From Bdellovibrionales bacterium (GTDB taxonomy: Bacteria > Bdellovibrionota > Bdellovibrionia > Bdellovibrionales > UBA1609): a DNA stretch of 32,302 bases. The translations under genes and the position numbers were made by a program. The DNA lies in the NCBI GenBank assembly GCA_020850475.1, contig JADZEO010000014.1, forward strand, positions 1 through 32,302, written 5' to 3'. The notes under the pieces are model-generated. The model had not been told where the DNA came from, did no database searches, and saw only the letters and a program-made list of their open reading frames with translations. Below, piece after piece: positions 1-8,433 of the stretch; the stretch's first letter is position 1, and each line of letters opens with the position of its first letter.

Positions 1-120
1 CGGAGGCCCGCCTGCCGGAGGCCCGCCTGCCGGAGGCCCGCCTGCCGGAGGCCCGCCTGCCGGAGGCCCGCCTGCCGGAGGCCCGCCTGCCGGAGGCCCG
101 CCGGCCGGAAGGGCCGAGGC
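1..120. repeat. 15-bp GC-rich tandem repeat (minisatellite)
   Basis: Six perfect head-to-tail copies of CGGAGGCCCGCCTGC fill bases 1-90. A seventh copy with two changes (91-105) and a strongly diverged eighth (106-120) follow. The array starts at the first base, so it probably continues outside the window. Each unit contains the inverted repeat AGGC-CC-GCCT, so a transcript would form serial small hairpins. It sits 20 bp past the stop codon of the STAS gene. The period is a multiple of three, and one frame would read Gly-Gly-Pro-Pro-Ala, but no start codon or gene is visible in it here. Confidence 0.95.
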
Positions 121-139
121 CCGAATCGAATTTGATGAC

Positions 140-547
140 TTAAAGGAGCTTCGCCTGCGGCGGCTCGACTTCCGGAACTTCGGGCGTGGGCCGTTCGAAC
201 GGCACCGGCTGCCCGCCGGCCTTTTCTAAATCCCGGCGCGTGCGGAAGAGCTTCATGTTATCCAGAGTCGCGTAGATGTTGATTTGGCGCTTGATTTTTT
301 CCGAGGGCGAAAGCAGTGCAAACTGCCCCGCCAAACCCTGCAAACGCTCCGCAATACTGGCAAAGTACTTAATGGCGGGAAGGCTTAAAAATTGGGCATT
401 CTCCAAGTCCAGAACCAACTGCTTGTCCCCTCGCTCAACGAGGCTACTCACTTCGGCCCGCAATTCATCAAAATTGAACGAATCGATTCGGTCGAATACC
501 GTGATCACTGCCCAACTGGATTGTTTTTGAACTCGATAGCTACCCAT
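140..547 (-). CDS. STAS-domain protein (anti-sigma factor antagonist-like)
   Basis: This is a predicted small cytoplasmic regulatory protein of 135 residues. The STAS fold (SpoIIAA/RsbV type) covers about residues 10-115: an opening beta strand WAVITVFDRIDSFNF, the strand QLVLDLENAQFLS, then a helix and the strand FALLSPS. A Ser lies in the loop after the second strand, near where family members are phosphorylated, but the usual D-S-S-G signature is not kept. The C-terminal 25 residues are Pro/Glu-rich. The frame is open upstream to 652, but I chose the ATG at 547. The longer start would leave only 32 bp before the divergent prs gene, and a good promoter (557-585) lies inside the extra segment. 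No partner anti-sigma kinase is adjacent. The fold assignment is fairly sure; the target is unknown. Confidence 0.75.
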   Translation of the reverse strand: MGSYRVQKQSSWAVITVFDRIDSFNFDELRAEVSSLVERGDKQLVLDLENAQFLSLPAIKYFASIAERLQGLAGQFALLSPSEKIKRQINIYATLDNMKLFRTRRDLEKAGGQPVPFERPTPEVPEVEPPQAKLL

Positions 548-556
548 AGATCGGCA

Positions 557-585
557 ATTATTTGATTTATCACGCTCCTTGTCAA
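557..585 (-). promoter_or_regulatory. Candidate sigma-70 promoter for the STAS gene
   Basis: On the minus strand a perfect -35 box TTGACA (585-580) is followed after exactly 17 bp by AATAAT (562-557), five of six matches to the -10 consensus. Transcription would begin near 550, only a few bases before the ATG at 547, which implies a leaderless or nearly leaderless mRNA. This is read by eye from the sequence and there is no expression evidence. Confidence 0.5.
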
Positions 586-684
586 TCTCCTCGAGTCGAC
601 CTGGAAAAGAGTCCTCGGTCGGACGAATTCTCCAGTGGTTCCAGCTAGACATACTCGAGGGTTTGGGCTAGAAAATCTTCCACT

Positions 685-1632
685 ATGTCAGACCTCAAAC
701 TGTTCGCTGGAACTTCCAACCCGGAACTTGCCGCCCAGATCGCCAAAGAAGCTGGCCTGGAGCTCGGGCACTGCGATGTAAAGCGCTTTGCCGATGGCGA
801 AATCCAAGTTGAGATCCATGAAAGTGTGCGGGGCTGTAATGTTTTCATGGTGCAAAGCACCTGCCCACCAGTGAACGAAAACTACATGGAATTGTTTGTG
901 ATGATCGATGCCCTTCGCCGGGCCTCCGCCAATGAAATTACGGCGGTGATGCCTTACTACGGCTATGCTCGCCAAGACCGTAAAGTCGCTCCGCGGGCAC
1001 CGATTTCAGCTAAGTGCGTGGCTCAGCTCCTAAAGACGGCGGGCGCCGATCGCCTGGTCGTCGTCGATTTGCATTCTTCGCAGATTCAAGGTTTTTTTGA
1101 CGGTCCCTTTGACCACTTGTTCGCCATTCCCACTCTCGCCCGCACCTGGCGGGAAAAGTACGGTTACGGCGACCAATACGTGGTCGTTAGCCCCGATGCG
1201 GGCGGCGTAGAACGGGCCCGAGCCTTTGCTAAACGGCTCGAGGCTTCCATTGCCATTATCGATAAGCGGCGCTCAGGTCCCAACGAGGCCAAGGCCGTAC
1301 ACCTGATCGGTGACGTATCTGGCAAAATTGCGATTGTCCTCGACGACATGATCGATACCGCTGGAACCCTTTGCCAAAGTGTTGACAGCCTGCTTAAAAA
1401 TGGGGCAAAAAAGGTGTTTGCTGTTGCGACCCATCCAGTCCTTTCCGGTCCGGCCGTGAGCCGAATCACCGAAAGTGCCTTGGAAGAAGTCTGGGTCACC
1501 AATACGATCCCTTTGCGACCTGAGGCTCAGGCTTGTAAAAAGATTCGGGTGGTTTCGATCGCTCCCTTGGTGGCAGAGGCAATTAAACGCATCAACAGCA
1601 AAGATTCGGTCAGCGCATTATTTGAAATTTAA
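685..1632 (+). CDS. prs: Ribose-phosphate pyrophosphokinase
   Basis: PRPP synthetase transfers pyrophosphate from ATP to ribose 5-phosphate, giving PRPP for purine, pyrimidine, NAD, His and Trp synthesis in the cytoplasm. At 315 residues it has the normal bacterial length. Visible signatures are the catalytic flexible loop RQDRKVAPRAPISA near residue 95, the metal/ATP-site segment VVDLHSSQIQGFFD near 128, and the PRPP-binding loop IVLDDMIDTAGT near residue 218. The start MSDLKLFAGTSNPELA matches the family N-terminus, although no strong ribosome binding site precedes it. It opens a run of four same-strand housekeeping genes (prs, rplY, pth, ychF), an order common in bacteria. Identification is secure. 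Confidence 0.97.
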   Translation: MSDLKLFAGTSNPELAAQIAKEAGLELGHCDVKRFADGEIQVEIHESVRGCNVFMVQSTCPPVNENYMELFVMIDALRRASANEITAVMPYYGYARQDRKVAPRAPISAKCVAQLLKTAGADRLVVVDLHSSQIQGFFDGPFDHLFAIPTLARTWREKYGYGDQYVVVSPDAGGVERARAFAKRLEASIAIIDKRRSGPNEAKAVHLIGDVSGKIAIVLDDMIDTAGTLCQSVDSLLKNGAKKVFAVATHPVLSGPAVSRITESALEEVWVTNTIPLRPEAQACKKIRVVSIAPLVAEAIKRINSKDSVSALFEI

Positions 1633-1644
1633 GAGAGGTCTAAG

Positions 1645-2358
1645 ATGGCATCGCAAGAAACAATCGAACTCAAAGTTACCGATCGCGTTCAGGGCAAAGG
1701 CAACAACCGCCAACTGCGAATGAAAGAAATGATTCCCGCAGTCGTCTATGGACCCAAAATTGAAAACATGAATTTCTGTTTGCCCGAGCTAGAGGCCTAT
1801 CGTCTGGCCAAACACAAATTTGACAACGTGATCATCAGCCTGAAGTCGGACAACGCCAAGCTGAACAACCTCAAAGTGATGCGCAAAGATTTTGACGTTC
1901 ATCCTCTTTCTCGACGTCCACTCCACCTCGACTTTTACGCTCTTGATATGACTCAAACCGTTCGCATTAACGTCGAAATTCGTTTTGAGGGTAAACCGGC
2001 GGGTGCAGCTGAAGGCGGTCTCTTGAACATCATCAACCGCGACATCGAAATCGAATGTATGCCTGGTGACATTCCGGAAGCCATTGTCGTCGACGTTTCA
2101 AACCTGGGGTTGAATGAATCGATCCACGCCTCGGACCTCAAGCTTTCTGAGAAAATCAAAATGCTCACCGAACCCACGGCAACTCTGGCAACTTGTGCGG
2201 TCGCTCGTGAAGAAGCTCCGGCTGAAGTTCCAGCAGCGGCGGCTGAAGGGGCAGCGGCGGCTGAAGGGGCTCCCGCAGCGGCAGGTGCGGCTGGTGCTCC
2301 GGGTGCAGCAGCTCCGGCGGCTGAAGGGGCGAAAGACGCTAAAGGCAAAAAGGATTAG
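1645..2358 (+). CDS. rplY: 50S ribosomal protein L25 / general stress protein Ctc
   Basis: This protein binds 5S rRNA in the central protuberance of the large ribosomal subunit. The 237-residue form is the long Ctc type. An L25 beta-barrel covers about residues 1-95, with the landmark HPLSRRPLHLDFYAL. A second TL5/Ctc beta domain covers about 96-190, with RINVEIRFEGKPAGAAEGG and the segment MPGDIPEAIVVDVS. A roughly 48-residue Ala/Gly/Glu/Pro tail ends in Lys-Lys-Asp. The tail contains tandem DNA repeats (listed separately) and is longer and more Ala-rich than usual. An AGAGG ribosome binding site lies just ahead of the ATG, 12 bp after prs, so the two are very likely cotranscribed. The next gene, pth, starts 35 bp downstream. 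Confidence 0.95.
   Translation: MASQETIELKVTDRVQGKGNNRQLRMKEMIPAVVYGPKIENMNFCLPELEAYRLAKHKFDNVIISLKSDNAKLNNLKVMRKDFDVHPLSRRPLHLDFYALDMTQTVRINVEIRFEGKPAGAAEGGLLNIINRDIEIECMPGDIPEAIVVDVSNLGLNESIHASDLKLSEKIKMLTEPTATLATCAVAREEAPAEVPAAAAEGAAAAEGAPAAAGAAGAPGAAAPAAEGAKDAKGKKD
2233..2268 (+). repeat. 18-bp tandem repeat inside the rplY tail
   Basis: Two perfect adjacent copies of an 18-bp unit (2233-2250 and 2251-2268), each encoding about six residues of Ala-Ala-Ala-Glu-Gly type. A partial third copy (CGGCGGCTGAAGGGG) lies near 2317-2331. This points to growth of the Ala-rich tail by slippage. Confidence 0.85.
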
Positions 2359-2393
2359 GAGTACCCCTCCTTTCCTAGAGGATCAGCATATCC

Positions 2394-2975
2394 ATGTTAA
2401 TTATTGTTGGGCTGGGTAATCCGGGATCGAAGTATCAACTTACCCGCCATAACATCGGCTTTATGGCCGTTGATGCCCTCGCCCACTCTCTCAACGAAGC
2501 CGATTCGTTTCGGACTGAACACAAAGCCCTGACGGCCAAGGTTCGTATCGAAGGCCAAGCTGTGCTTTTAGCGAAACCGCAAACTTTTATGAATCTCTCA
2601 GGTGAGTCCGTCCAGGCGTTGTTAAGTTACTACAACAGCACCCCGGCCGAGCTCTTAGTCGTCCACGACGAAGTCGACTTGCCCTTTGCTTCGATTCGTT
2701 ACCAAAAGAGTCGCGGGCACGGCGGACACAACGGCATTCGCAATATCCATCAACTCTTGGGCACTCCCGATTATCAACGCCTCAAGCTCGGCGTGAGCCG
2801 TCCGTCGAACCCCCAAATGGAAGTCGCCGATTTTGTGCTGCAAAATTTTTCTTCAGACGAGCTTAAGCAGTTGCCGGACTTTCTCGCTCTGGCGGCCGAG
2901 AGTATTGAAGTGTTTGTCAAAGATGGCTTTGAGAAGGCCGCTACCCGCTACAACCGGACGACCGAAAGGAACTAA
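2394..2975 (+). CDS. pth: Peptidyl-tRNA hydrolase
   Basis: Pth cleaves the ester bond of peptidyl-tRNAs that drop off ribosomes and so recycles tRNA. The 193-residue protein has the family length. Visible active-site motifs are GLGNPG near residue 6, the catalytic His in TRHNIGF near residue 20, the NLSG segment around 68, HDEVDLP near 92 with its conserved Asp, and GGHNGIRNI near 111. The ATG at 2394 starts the canonical MLIIVGLGNPG sequence. It lies between rplY and ychF on the same strand, and the ychF ribosome binding site overlaps its last codons, so the group is probably one operon. Confidence 0.97.
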   Translation: MLIIVGLGNPGSKYQLTRHNIGFMAVDALAHSLNEADSFRTEHKALTAKVRIEGQAVLLAKPQTFMNLSGESVQALLSYYNSTPAELLVVHDEVDLPFASIRYQKSRGHGGHNGIRNIHQLLGTPDYQRLKLGVSRPSNPQMEVADFVLQNFSSDELKQLPDFLALAAESIEVFVKDGFEKAATRYNRTTERN

Positions 2976-2979
2976 AAAC

Positions 2980-4083
2980 ATGGCTTTACAGTGTGGAATC
3001 GTAGGACTCCCGAATGTCGGCAAGAGCACCCTCTTTAACGCTCTGACGAGTGCCAAGGCCGAAGCCGCCAACTACCCCTTTTGTACCATCGATCCCAACG
3101 TCGGGGTCGTGACCGTTCCGGATGATCGCCTCCCCAAAATCGCCGCAATTTTTAAGTCAGAAAAAGTCCTCCCTACCACAGTCGAGTTTGTCGACATCGC
3201 GGGGCTTGTTGCCGGTGCGAGCAAAGGTGAAGGCCTGGGCAACCAATTTCTCGGCAATATTCGCCAGACCGATGCCATCATTCATGTGGTGCGCTGTTTT
3301 ACCGACGACAATGTGGTGCACGTTTCCGGTAGTATCGACCCCCTTCGTGACATCGGCACGATCAACACCGAACTCATGTTGGCCGATTTAGACTCGGTCG
3401 ACAAACGCTATGCCCGGGTCGAAAAGGCCGCGCGTACGTCAAAAGACAAAAAACAGTTGGCCGAAGTCAGCGCTTGCGTGAAATTTCGTGACGCTCTTAA
3501 TGCCGGCCGTCCCGCGCGCTCAGTTGACCTGACCGAGGAAGAACAAGAAATTGCCCGCGAGTTTCATTTGCTCACCAGTAAACCGGTCCTTTACGTTTGT
3601 AACGTTGCTGAGTCCGAAATTGCCGATGAACAAGATTCCGCTTTGGTCGCGCAAGTCCGCAAGATGGCGGAGGCCGAAGGCAACAAAGTCATCCGTATTT
3701 GCAGTTCCATTGAGGCCGAGATCGCCCAACTCCCCGAAGCCGAGCGCCGAGACTTTCTTGAATCGGTGGGACTCAGTGAGCCCGGTTTGTTTCGTTTGAT
3801 TCGCGAATCCTACAAGTTGCTCAACCTCGCAACTTACTTTACCGCCGGCCCCAAAGAAACCAGAGCTTGGACGGTTAAGCTTGGCACCAAAGCCCCGCAG
3901 GCCGCCGGTGTCATCCACACTGATTTTGAGAAGGGCTTTATTCGCGCTGAGACCTACCACTGCGAAGACTTGTTTAAGGCCGGCACCGAAGCCGGAGTCA
4001 AAGAAGCCGGGAAGTATCGTCTCGAAGGCAAAGACTACGTCGTTAAAGACGGCGACGTCTTGTTTTTCCGCTTTAATGTGTAG
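2980..4083 (+). CDS. ychF: Redox-regulated ATPase YchF (Obg-family, OLA1-like)
   Basis: This is a TRAFAC/Obg-class P-loop protein of 367 residues that associates with ribosomes and hydrolyses ATP rather than GTP. The sequence shows the P-loop GLPNVGKST (residues 9-17), the G3 segment DIAGLVAGASKGEGLG (82-97), and NVAE (208-211) where GTPases have NKxD. This NxxE motif is the family hallmark for ATP preference. A TGS domain forms the C-terminus, with AGVIHTDFEKGFIRAE, and the protein ends in FFRFNV. The ATG at 2980 is preceded by AAAGGA inside the end of pth; the frame is open further upstream inside pth, but family alignment fixes the start here. Its last 11 bp overlap the end of the convergent acyltransferase gene. 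Confidence 0.96.
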   Translation: MALQCGIVGLPNVGKSTLFNALTSAKAEAANYPFCTIDPNVGVVTVPDDRLPKIAAIFKSEKVLPTTVEFVDIAGLVAGASKGEGLGNQFLGNIRQTDAIIHVVRCFTDDNVVHVSGSIDPLRDIGTINTELMLADLDSVDKRYARVEKAARTSKDKKQLAEVSACVKFRDALNAGRPARSVDLTEEEQEIAREFHLLTSKPVLYVCNVAESEIADEQDSALVAQVRKMAEAEGNKVIRICSSIEAEIAQLPEAERRDFLESVGLSEPGLFRLIRESYKLLNLATYFTAGPKETRAWTVKLGTKAPQAAGVIHTDFEKGFIRAETYHCEDLFKAGTEAGVKEAGKYRLEGKDYVVKDGDVLFFRFNV

Positions 4084-6190
4084 CGTCGCCGGGACCCACC
4101 CACTTCTTCATGATCTCTTTGAATTCTGGATATAGAACCAGAGCGGCATAGGCGCTCAGGTGAAAATCATCAATAAAAAGCGGCCGCCCCTCACGAGTAT
4201 TGGTACAAGGGTTGTCCGGACACAAAGTCTGAAATGGATCCCAAATTTCCACTCCATTAAACTCAGCCGAGAGAGCTTTCATACTTTCAAGGACAGGTCG
4301 CCGGATCTTTTCGAGCTCTTCGCGGTCAACTTGGTGCCCCCCTTGGCAGATAGGATTGTTGCGATTAAACCAATCAGCACACCGATAGAGCTGCGAGCGC
4401 ATCACCGGCGTGGGGGCGACGAACAGGACTTTGATTCCCTTGGCCGCTGCTCCTCGCAGCCAATTTCTTGCGTCGACAACTGCATCGGCGCGCCCAACCT
4501 CATAGCGAGGACTGTAAAGTGCTCGCCATAGATCCTTAACTTGAACCTCACCCTTGGGATTCAGGAAGTGGTCGATTCGAAAGCTCGGCAACACCACGAC
4601 ATCACCTGGCTGAGCGTTCCGCAAGGTCATGGCCGAGATTTCCTGACTAAACTCCCGGCAATCGGCGGTCCGGCTGGGGTCGGCCAATGGTTTGGCGAAA
4701 TCAATGAAGCCACAGCCCGGTTTAACATACGAAATTCCTTCGACTCCGTATTCTCCAGCGAGTTGGTCGATTAACAGATTTACGGCGTATACTGCCGAGT
4801 CTCCAATCACGAACACTTTCTTGGTTCCCAAAGTCTCTGGGCATTGTGTCGGGCGATAATGTGTTTCAAAGCCACCAAAAGGAAAATTGTAGGCATTTAA
4901 TACTTGGCACCGACGTTCCCCGGCCTCTGGGAAAGGCATTGCTCCAGTCGGGAACCAATCCCTAGGCGAGTTCATTACCACACTTAAGCTCAAAGAACTC
5001 CGATACTCCCGAATAAGTTCGGTCGCGCCCAATCCCAACCCGATTAACAATAAAAATCCTAGATTGCGCCGCCAAGCCTGGTGCCGACCAATCCAAATTC
5101 CGTAGCGCATCGGCGTTTCGACAAATTTGTAAGACAGCAGGGCCAGAGAGGTGAAAGTGAAGAGTGACGACAGCAACGGCCCAACTCCATTGAGGCCAAC
5201 CGTCCACTGCCACAAGACCAAGATCGGCCAATGCCAAAGGTACAGGGAATAGGATCGTTTACCTAACCAGACCAGTGTCGAAGAGGCGAGAAGTTTCTTA
5301 ACCCAAAAGTCCGTTGGTGATTCCCCCGCAACAACCAAAAGCACTGTGCCACTCACAGGAAGCAAGATCCAGGGCCACGGGCCACTCTTGGCCTCGGCCA
5401 ACCAAACGCTGGCTCCAAGGAGAACGAGGCCCAGTGTCGCCACACCGGATACCAACCGTCGAGAACTAAGGTCGGAGTGAAATAGGAACTTCTTCCACCG
5501 AGTGAACCGCTCGGAGTCTTTCGCCAAGCAAAGAAGAACGCCGGTACTAAGCTCCCAAAATCGACTTCCCAGGGAATAAAAAGCCACGTCAGGTTGTTTT
5601 TTTGCATACCAGATTGAGGCAACCAGCGAACCCAGCGCCAACGCTGCAAATCCCCCTAAAACCGCGCGGGTCGCTGACTTATTCTGACGGCGAGCCACCA
5701 CCCAGAGAAAAACGATGAGAGGTGCCACCACATAGAACTGTTCTTCGATACCGAGAGACCAGGTATGGGTAAAAGGATTGAAATCGTCCGTTGGGTCAAA
5801 GTACCGATGACTCAGATCCTGCAGCTTCCAGTTGCTTAAACCCCAAAAGGCAAATCTCCGAACACTGTCGTTGGCTCGGCTCAGCCAGGCATCCGGAATA
5901 AACAGCGTCGACAACACCGTGGTCACCGCTAACATCACGACTAAACCTGGAATGATGCGAGCGAGGCGACGCGAATAAAACTCGCTCAAAAAAGTTGCGA
6001 GCGACAGTGGGGGTTTAGCGATCAGCGACGAGGTCACCACAAAACCTGAGATCACAAAAAAAATGTCAACTCCCAGAAATCCCCCGGGCAGCCAAGCGCG
6101 ATTCAAATGGTAAACGATCACCGACAATACGGCGATTGCCCGCAATCCGTCGATGTCGGGGCGATAGGTTACGTCGACATGTTTAGACAT
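4073..6190 (-). CDS. Acyltransferase 3 (OafA/YrhL type) with C-terminal SGNH domain
   Basis: This is an inner-membrane O-acyltransferase expected to acetylate or acylate a cell-surface polysaccharide. The first ~380 residues are a multi-helix acyltransferase-3 domain: the N-terminal YRPDIDGLRAIAVLSV, with the family's RxxDxxR-like opening, then GGFLGVDIFFVISGFV, and FTHTWSLGIEEQFYVV with the HxWSLxxEEQFY signature. The remaining part is a predicted periplasmic SGNH hydrolase-like domain with the nucleophile motif VFVIGDSAVY and the C-terminal DDFHLS (Asp-x-x-His dyad). About 705 residues is normal for such fusions. I chose the ATG at 6190 because an upstream in-frame ATG at 6241 lies inside the terminator of the next operon; ATGs at 6202 and 6199 are alternatives. 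The gene stands alone, so the glycan substrate cannot be told from context. Confidence 0.9.
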   Translation of the reverse strand: MSKHVDVTYRPDIDGLRAIAVLSVIVYHLNRAWLPGGFLGVDIFFVISGFVVTSSLIAKPPLSLATFLSEFYSRRLARIIPGLVVMLAVTTVLSTLFIPDAWLSRANDSVRRFAFWGLSNWKLQDLSHRYFDPTDDFNPFTHTWSLGIEEQFYVVAPLIVFLWVVARRQNKSATRAVLGGFAALALGSLVASIWYAKKQPDVAFYSLGSRFWELSTGVLLCLAKDSERFTRWKKFLFHSDLSSRRLVSGVATLGLVLLGASVWLAEAKSGPWPWILLPVSGTVLLVVAGESPTDFWVKKLLASSTLVWLGKRSYSLYLWHWPILVLWQWTVGLNGVGPLLSSLFTFTSLALLSYKFVETPMRYGIWIGRHQAWRRNLGFLLLIGLGLGATELIREYRSSLSLSVVMNSPRDWFPTGAMPFPEAGERRCQVLNAYNFPFGGFETHYRPTQCPETLGTKKVFVIGDSAVYAVNLLIDQLAGEYGVEGISYVKPGCGFIDFAKPLADPSRTADCREFSQEISAMTLRNAQPGDVVVLPSFRIDHFLNPKGEVQVKDLWRALYSPRYEVGRADAVVDARNWLRGAAAKGIKVLFVAPTPVMRSQLYRCADWFNRNNPICQGGHQVDREELEKIRRPVLESMKALSAEFNGVEIWDPFQTLCPDNPCTNTREGRPLFIDDFHLSAYAALVLYPEFKEIMKKWVGPGDATH

Positions 6191-6230
6191 AGCTTTCATC
6201 ATCTTCCAGCAGCTGACTGGCAAAGCCAAC

Positions 6231-6262
6231 AAAAAAGCCATGGTTCCCGCTGAACCATGGCT
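6231..6262 (-). terminator. Rho-independent terminator of the sigma/VWA operon
   Basis: A perfect inverted repeat with 11-bp arms (6236-6246 and 6252-6262) and a 5-base loop is followed, reading the minus strand, by a run of six T (6236-6231). It lies 30 bp past the stop of the VWA gene. This is a textbook intrinsic terminator for that operon and separates it from the downstream acyltransferase gene on the same strand. Confidence 0.9.
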
Positions 6263-6291
6263 TCCGGCGAATCCCTGCCTAAAAAGAGCGA

Positions 6292-8433
6292 TTAATTGTT
6301 CACCCGACCACCTTTGAGTTCCTTGGCTCGTCGGACCAATTCAACAAATTCTTCGCGATAGGTGTCGCGCTGGCCTTTGACCTGCACCGCACCGCTCGCC
6401 CAATCCAAAACCTTTTCAAAACTGCTAGTGCCTTGATACTTGGAATTGCGCAGGATCATCCCGAAAGAGGCCACGGCCGTTGCAAACCGAAAATCACTGT
6501 CGGTCTGGCCCAACTCTTTGGCCTCAGCGTTGACCGGAACTTCGAGCAAGGTGCTCTTGTCCCCTTCGGGCTGCTTGTAGCGCAATTTCACGGTGAGCAA
6601 TTCTTGAGAGCCGGTACTGACTGGGGCGGCCGCCGTCTTTGGTTGATACTTAAGCGCATCCACCTTCGGCGAGCTGGCTTGACCCGCCGGAACCACTTCG
6701 TAGAGAGCGGTTACCGTGTGGCCCGTGCCAATTTCACCGGCATCCTTTTGGTCGTCGTTGAAGTCTTCTTTGTTGAGCTTGCGGTTTTCGTAGCCCAGCA
6801 GTCGGTACTGTGCGACTTGGGCCGGATTGAACTCAACTTGAATTTTGACGTCTTTGGCAATGGTCACCAAGTTGGCGCTTAACTGTTCGACGAAAACTTT
6901 TTTGGCTTCCCGATCATCGTCGATGTAAGCGTAATTGCCGTTGCCTTTATTGGCAAGTTGCTCAAGGGTGCCGTCTTTGAGGTTGCCCATCCCCAGACCC
7001 AAGACCGTCAGGAAGGTTCCCTCTTTGGCTTTAGTCTCAATCAAGCGGATCAAGTCACCGCGACTCGTGGTGCCCACATTAAAGTCGCCATCAGTGGCTA
7101 AGATCACGCGATTGACTCCACCTTTTACGAAGTTTTGCTTGGCTACCTGATAAGCCAAATCGATACCCGATGCGCCGTTAGTGGAGCCTCCGGCTTCGAG
7201 ACGCTCAAGTGATGCCAAAATCTCCGCCTTCTTTTCTCCCGAAGTCGGTGGCAAAACCAAACCAGAGGCGCCGGCATAGACCACGATGCTTACTTTGTCG
7301 CGGCCGTTAAGCCCATCTACGAGGAGCTTAAAAGCTCGCTTCAATAGCGGCAATTTGTTTTCATCCGCCATTGAACCCGAAACGTCCAACAAGAAGACTA
7401 AATTGGCCGTCGGCCGATCTTTGGTGACAATCTCGCGCCCTTTGAGCGCAATTCGCACCAAACGATTCTCTGACCAGGGCGAGCGAGCCACTTCGGTGTG
7501 GACGGCAAAAGGATGTGAACCCTTCGGAGGTTCATAGGCATAGGGAAAGTAGTTGATCAACTCTTCGATGCGGACGGCATCGACCGGAGGCAAAGAGCCG
7601 GACTGAATAAAGCGCCGCAGGTTGCTGTAGGAAGCGGTGTCCACATCGATGGAAAAAGTCGAAAGTGGATGATCCGTGACACTAACAAAGTCGGACTCCG
7701 GCAGATGATCATAGTCCTCACCGGTGGTGTAATAGTCGACTCCCGCGCCACCTTTACCGTAGCCGATCATCGCCTCACGAGATTGGGCCATCATCTTCGA
7801 CGGTGCGGCCGCCGGCGCTCCGGGCATCTGTCGCGCAAGCCCAGCCACGGCGCCTGTGGCACTTTGTACCTCGTTCGCCAAGCCGTCATATTCCTCACGT
7901 GCGGCAACGTCTTTTTTCCTCTCCGCCACCTGAACCCGCGCCTTCGCCTCTTCTGGTTCTGCAGGTGAGGCTAAAGTTGCAGTGGGAGGCGGAAGCTTCT
8001 TTTCATCGCGAATGTCGTCTTGATCGACAACGGGAATTTGCGAGGTCACAATTGGTTCTTGGGTGTTCATAATGGCCGCTTGCCGTGGGAGTAACACGAT
8101 GGCCGCAATTCCAGCTGCCACCAGTCCCCCGAGCGGAGCGAACATCCACCACTTCAAACTCCAGGAATTTCCGTGAGCTGATTCACTCGCCGAGTTGGTG
8201 GCCCGTTCTTGCCAAACTTGTTCTAAGCGCGTTTTTTCTTGTTCCGTAAGAATGGGTTTTTCTTCGGCTGCAAATTCGCTCTCCAGCAAAACCGCCGTTT
8301 GCTTGACTTCATCGACAAACTGACTGGCCTCACGGTCCTTTTTGAGGAGTAGTTCGATATTTTCTTTTTCTGAGCCGCTCAGTTCGCCCAGAGCGTACGC
8401 GGTCAATTTGGTTTTTTGCTTATCGTTCATCAT
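6292..8433 (-). CDS. VWA-domain (YfbK-like) protein with anti-sigma-like N-terminus
   Basis: Three regions are visible in the 713 residues. Residues 1-90 form an acidic helical segment (KLTAYALGELSGSEKENIEL) of the kind found at the start of ECF anti-sigma factors, followed by one membrane helix at about 95-116. A low-complexity linker runs to about 235. From about 240 onward it matches the YfbK architecture: a vWF_A N-terminal domain (STFSIDVDTASYSNLRRF), then a VWA domain with an intact MIDAS D350-V-S-G-S plus GGSTNGASG and ATDGDFN, then a DUF3520-like C-terminus. A metal-dependent adhesion domain outside the membrane could thus be linked to a cytoplasmic sigma-binding domain; this role is inferred. 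It overlaps the sigma gene by ATGA, with AAGGAGG six bases ahead of the ATG. A second ATG follows immediately at 8430. Confidence 0.88.
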   Translation of the reverse strand: MMNDKQKTKLTAYALGELSGSEKENIELLLKKDREASQFVDEVKQTAVLLESEFAAEEKPILTEQEKTRLEQVWQERATNSASESAHGNSWSLKWWMFAPLGGLVAAGIAAIVLLPRQAAIMNTQEPIVTSQIPVVDQDDIRDEKKLPPPTATLASPAEPEEAKARVQVAERKKDVAAREEYDGLANEVQSATGAVAGLARQMPGAPAAAPSKMMAQSREAMIGYGKGGAGVDYYTTGEDYDHLPESDFVSVTDHPLSTFSIDVDTASYSNLRRFIQSGSLPPVDAVRIEELINYFPYAYEPPKGSHPFAVHTEVARSPWSENRLVRIALKGREIVTKDRPTANLVFLLDVSGSMADENKLPLLKRAFKLLVDGLNGRDKVSIVVYAGASGLVLPPTSGEKKAEILASLERLEAGGSTNGASGIDLAYQVAKQNFVKGGVNRVILATDGDFNVGTTSRGDLIRLIETKAKEGTFLTVLGLGMGNLKDGTLEQLANKGNGNYAYIDDDREAKKVFVEQLSANLVTIAKDVKIQVEFNPAQVAQYRLLGYENRKLNKEDFNDDQKDAGEIGTGHTVTALYEVVPAGQASSPKVDALKYQPKTAAAPVSTGSQELLTVKLRYKQPEGDKSTLLEVPVNAEAKELGQTDSDFRFATAVASFGMILRNSKYQGTSSFEKVLDWASGAVQVKGQRDTYREEFVELVRRAKELKGGRVNN

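Noticed and set aside
1-120. CRISPR array
   Set aside because: The 15-bp units are directly adjacent without unique spacers.
548-652. N-terminal extension of the STAS protein to 652
   Set aside because: The extra 35 residues do not look like a STAS N-terminus, contain the best promoter of the region, and would leave 32 bp to prs.
2833-2979. YchF start inside pth
   Set aside because: The extra residues are an out-of-frame reading of pth; the conserved MALQCGIVGLPNVGKST begins at 2980.
6191-6241. Acyltransferase start at 6241
   Set aside because: The codon lies in the intrinsic terminator of the preceding operon; family similarity begins just after the ATG at 6190.
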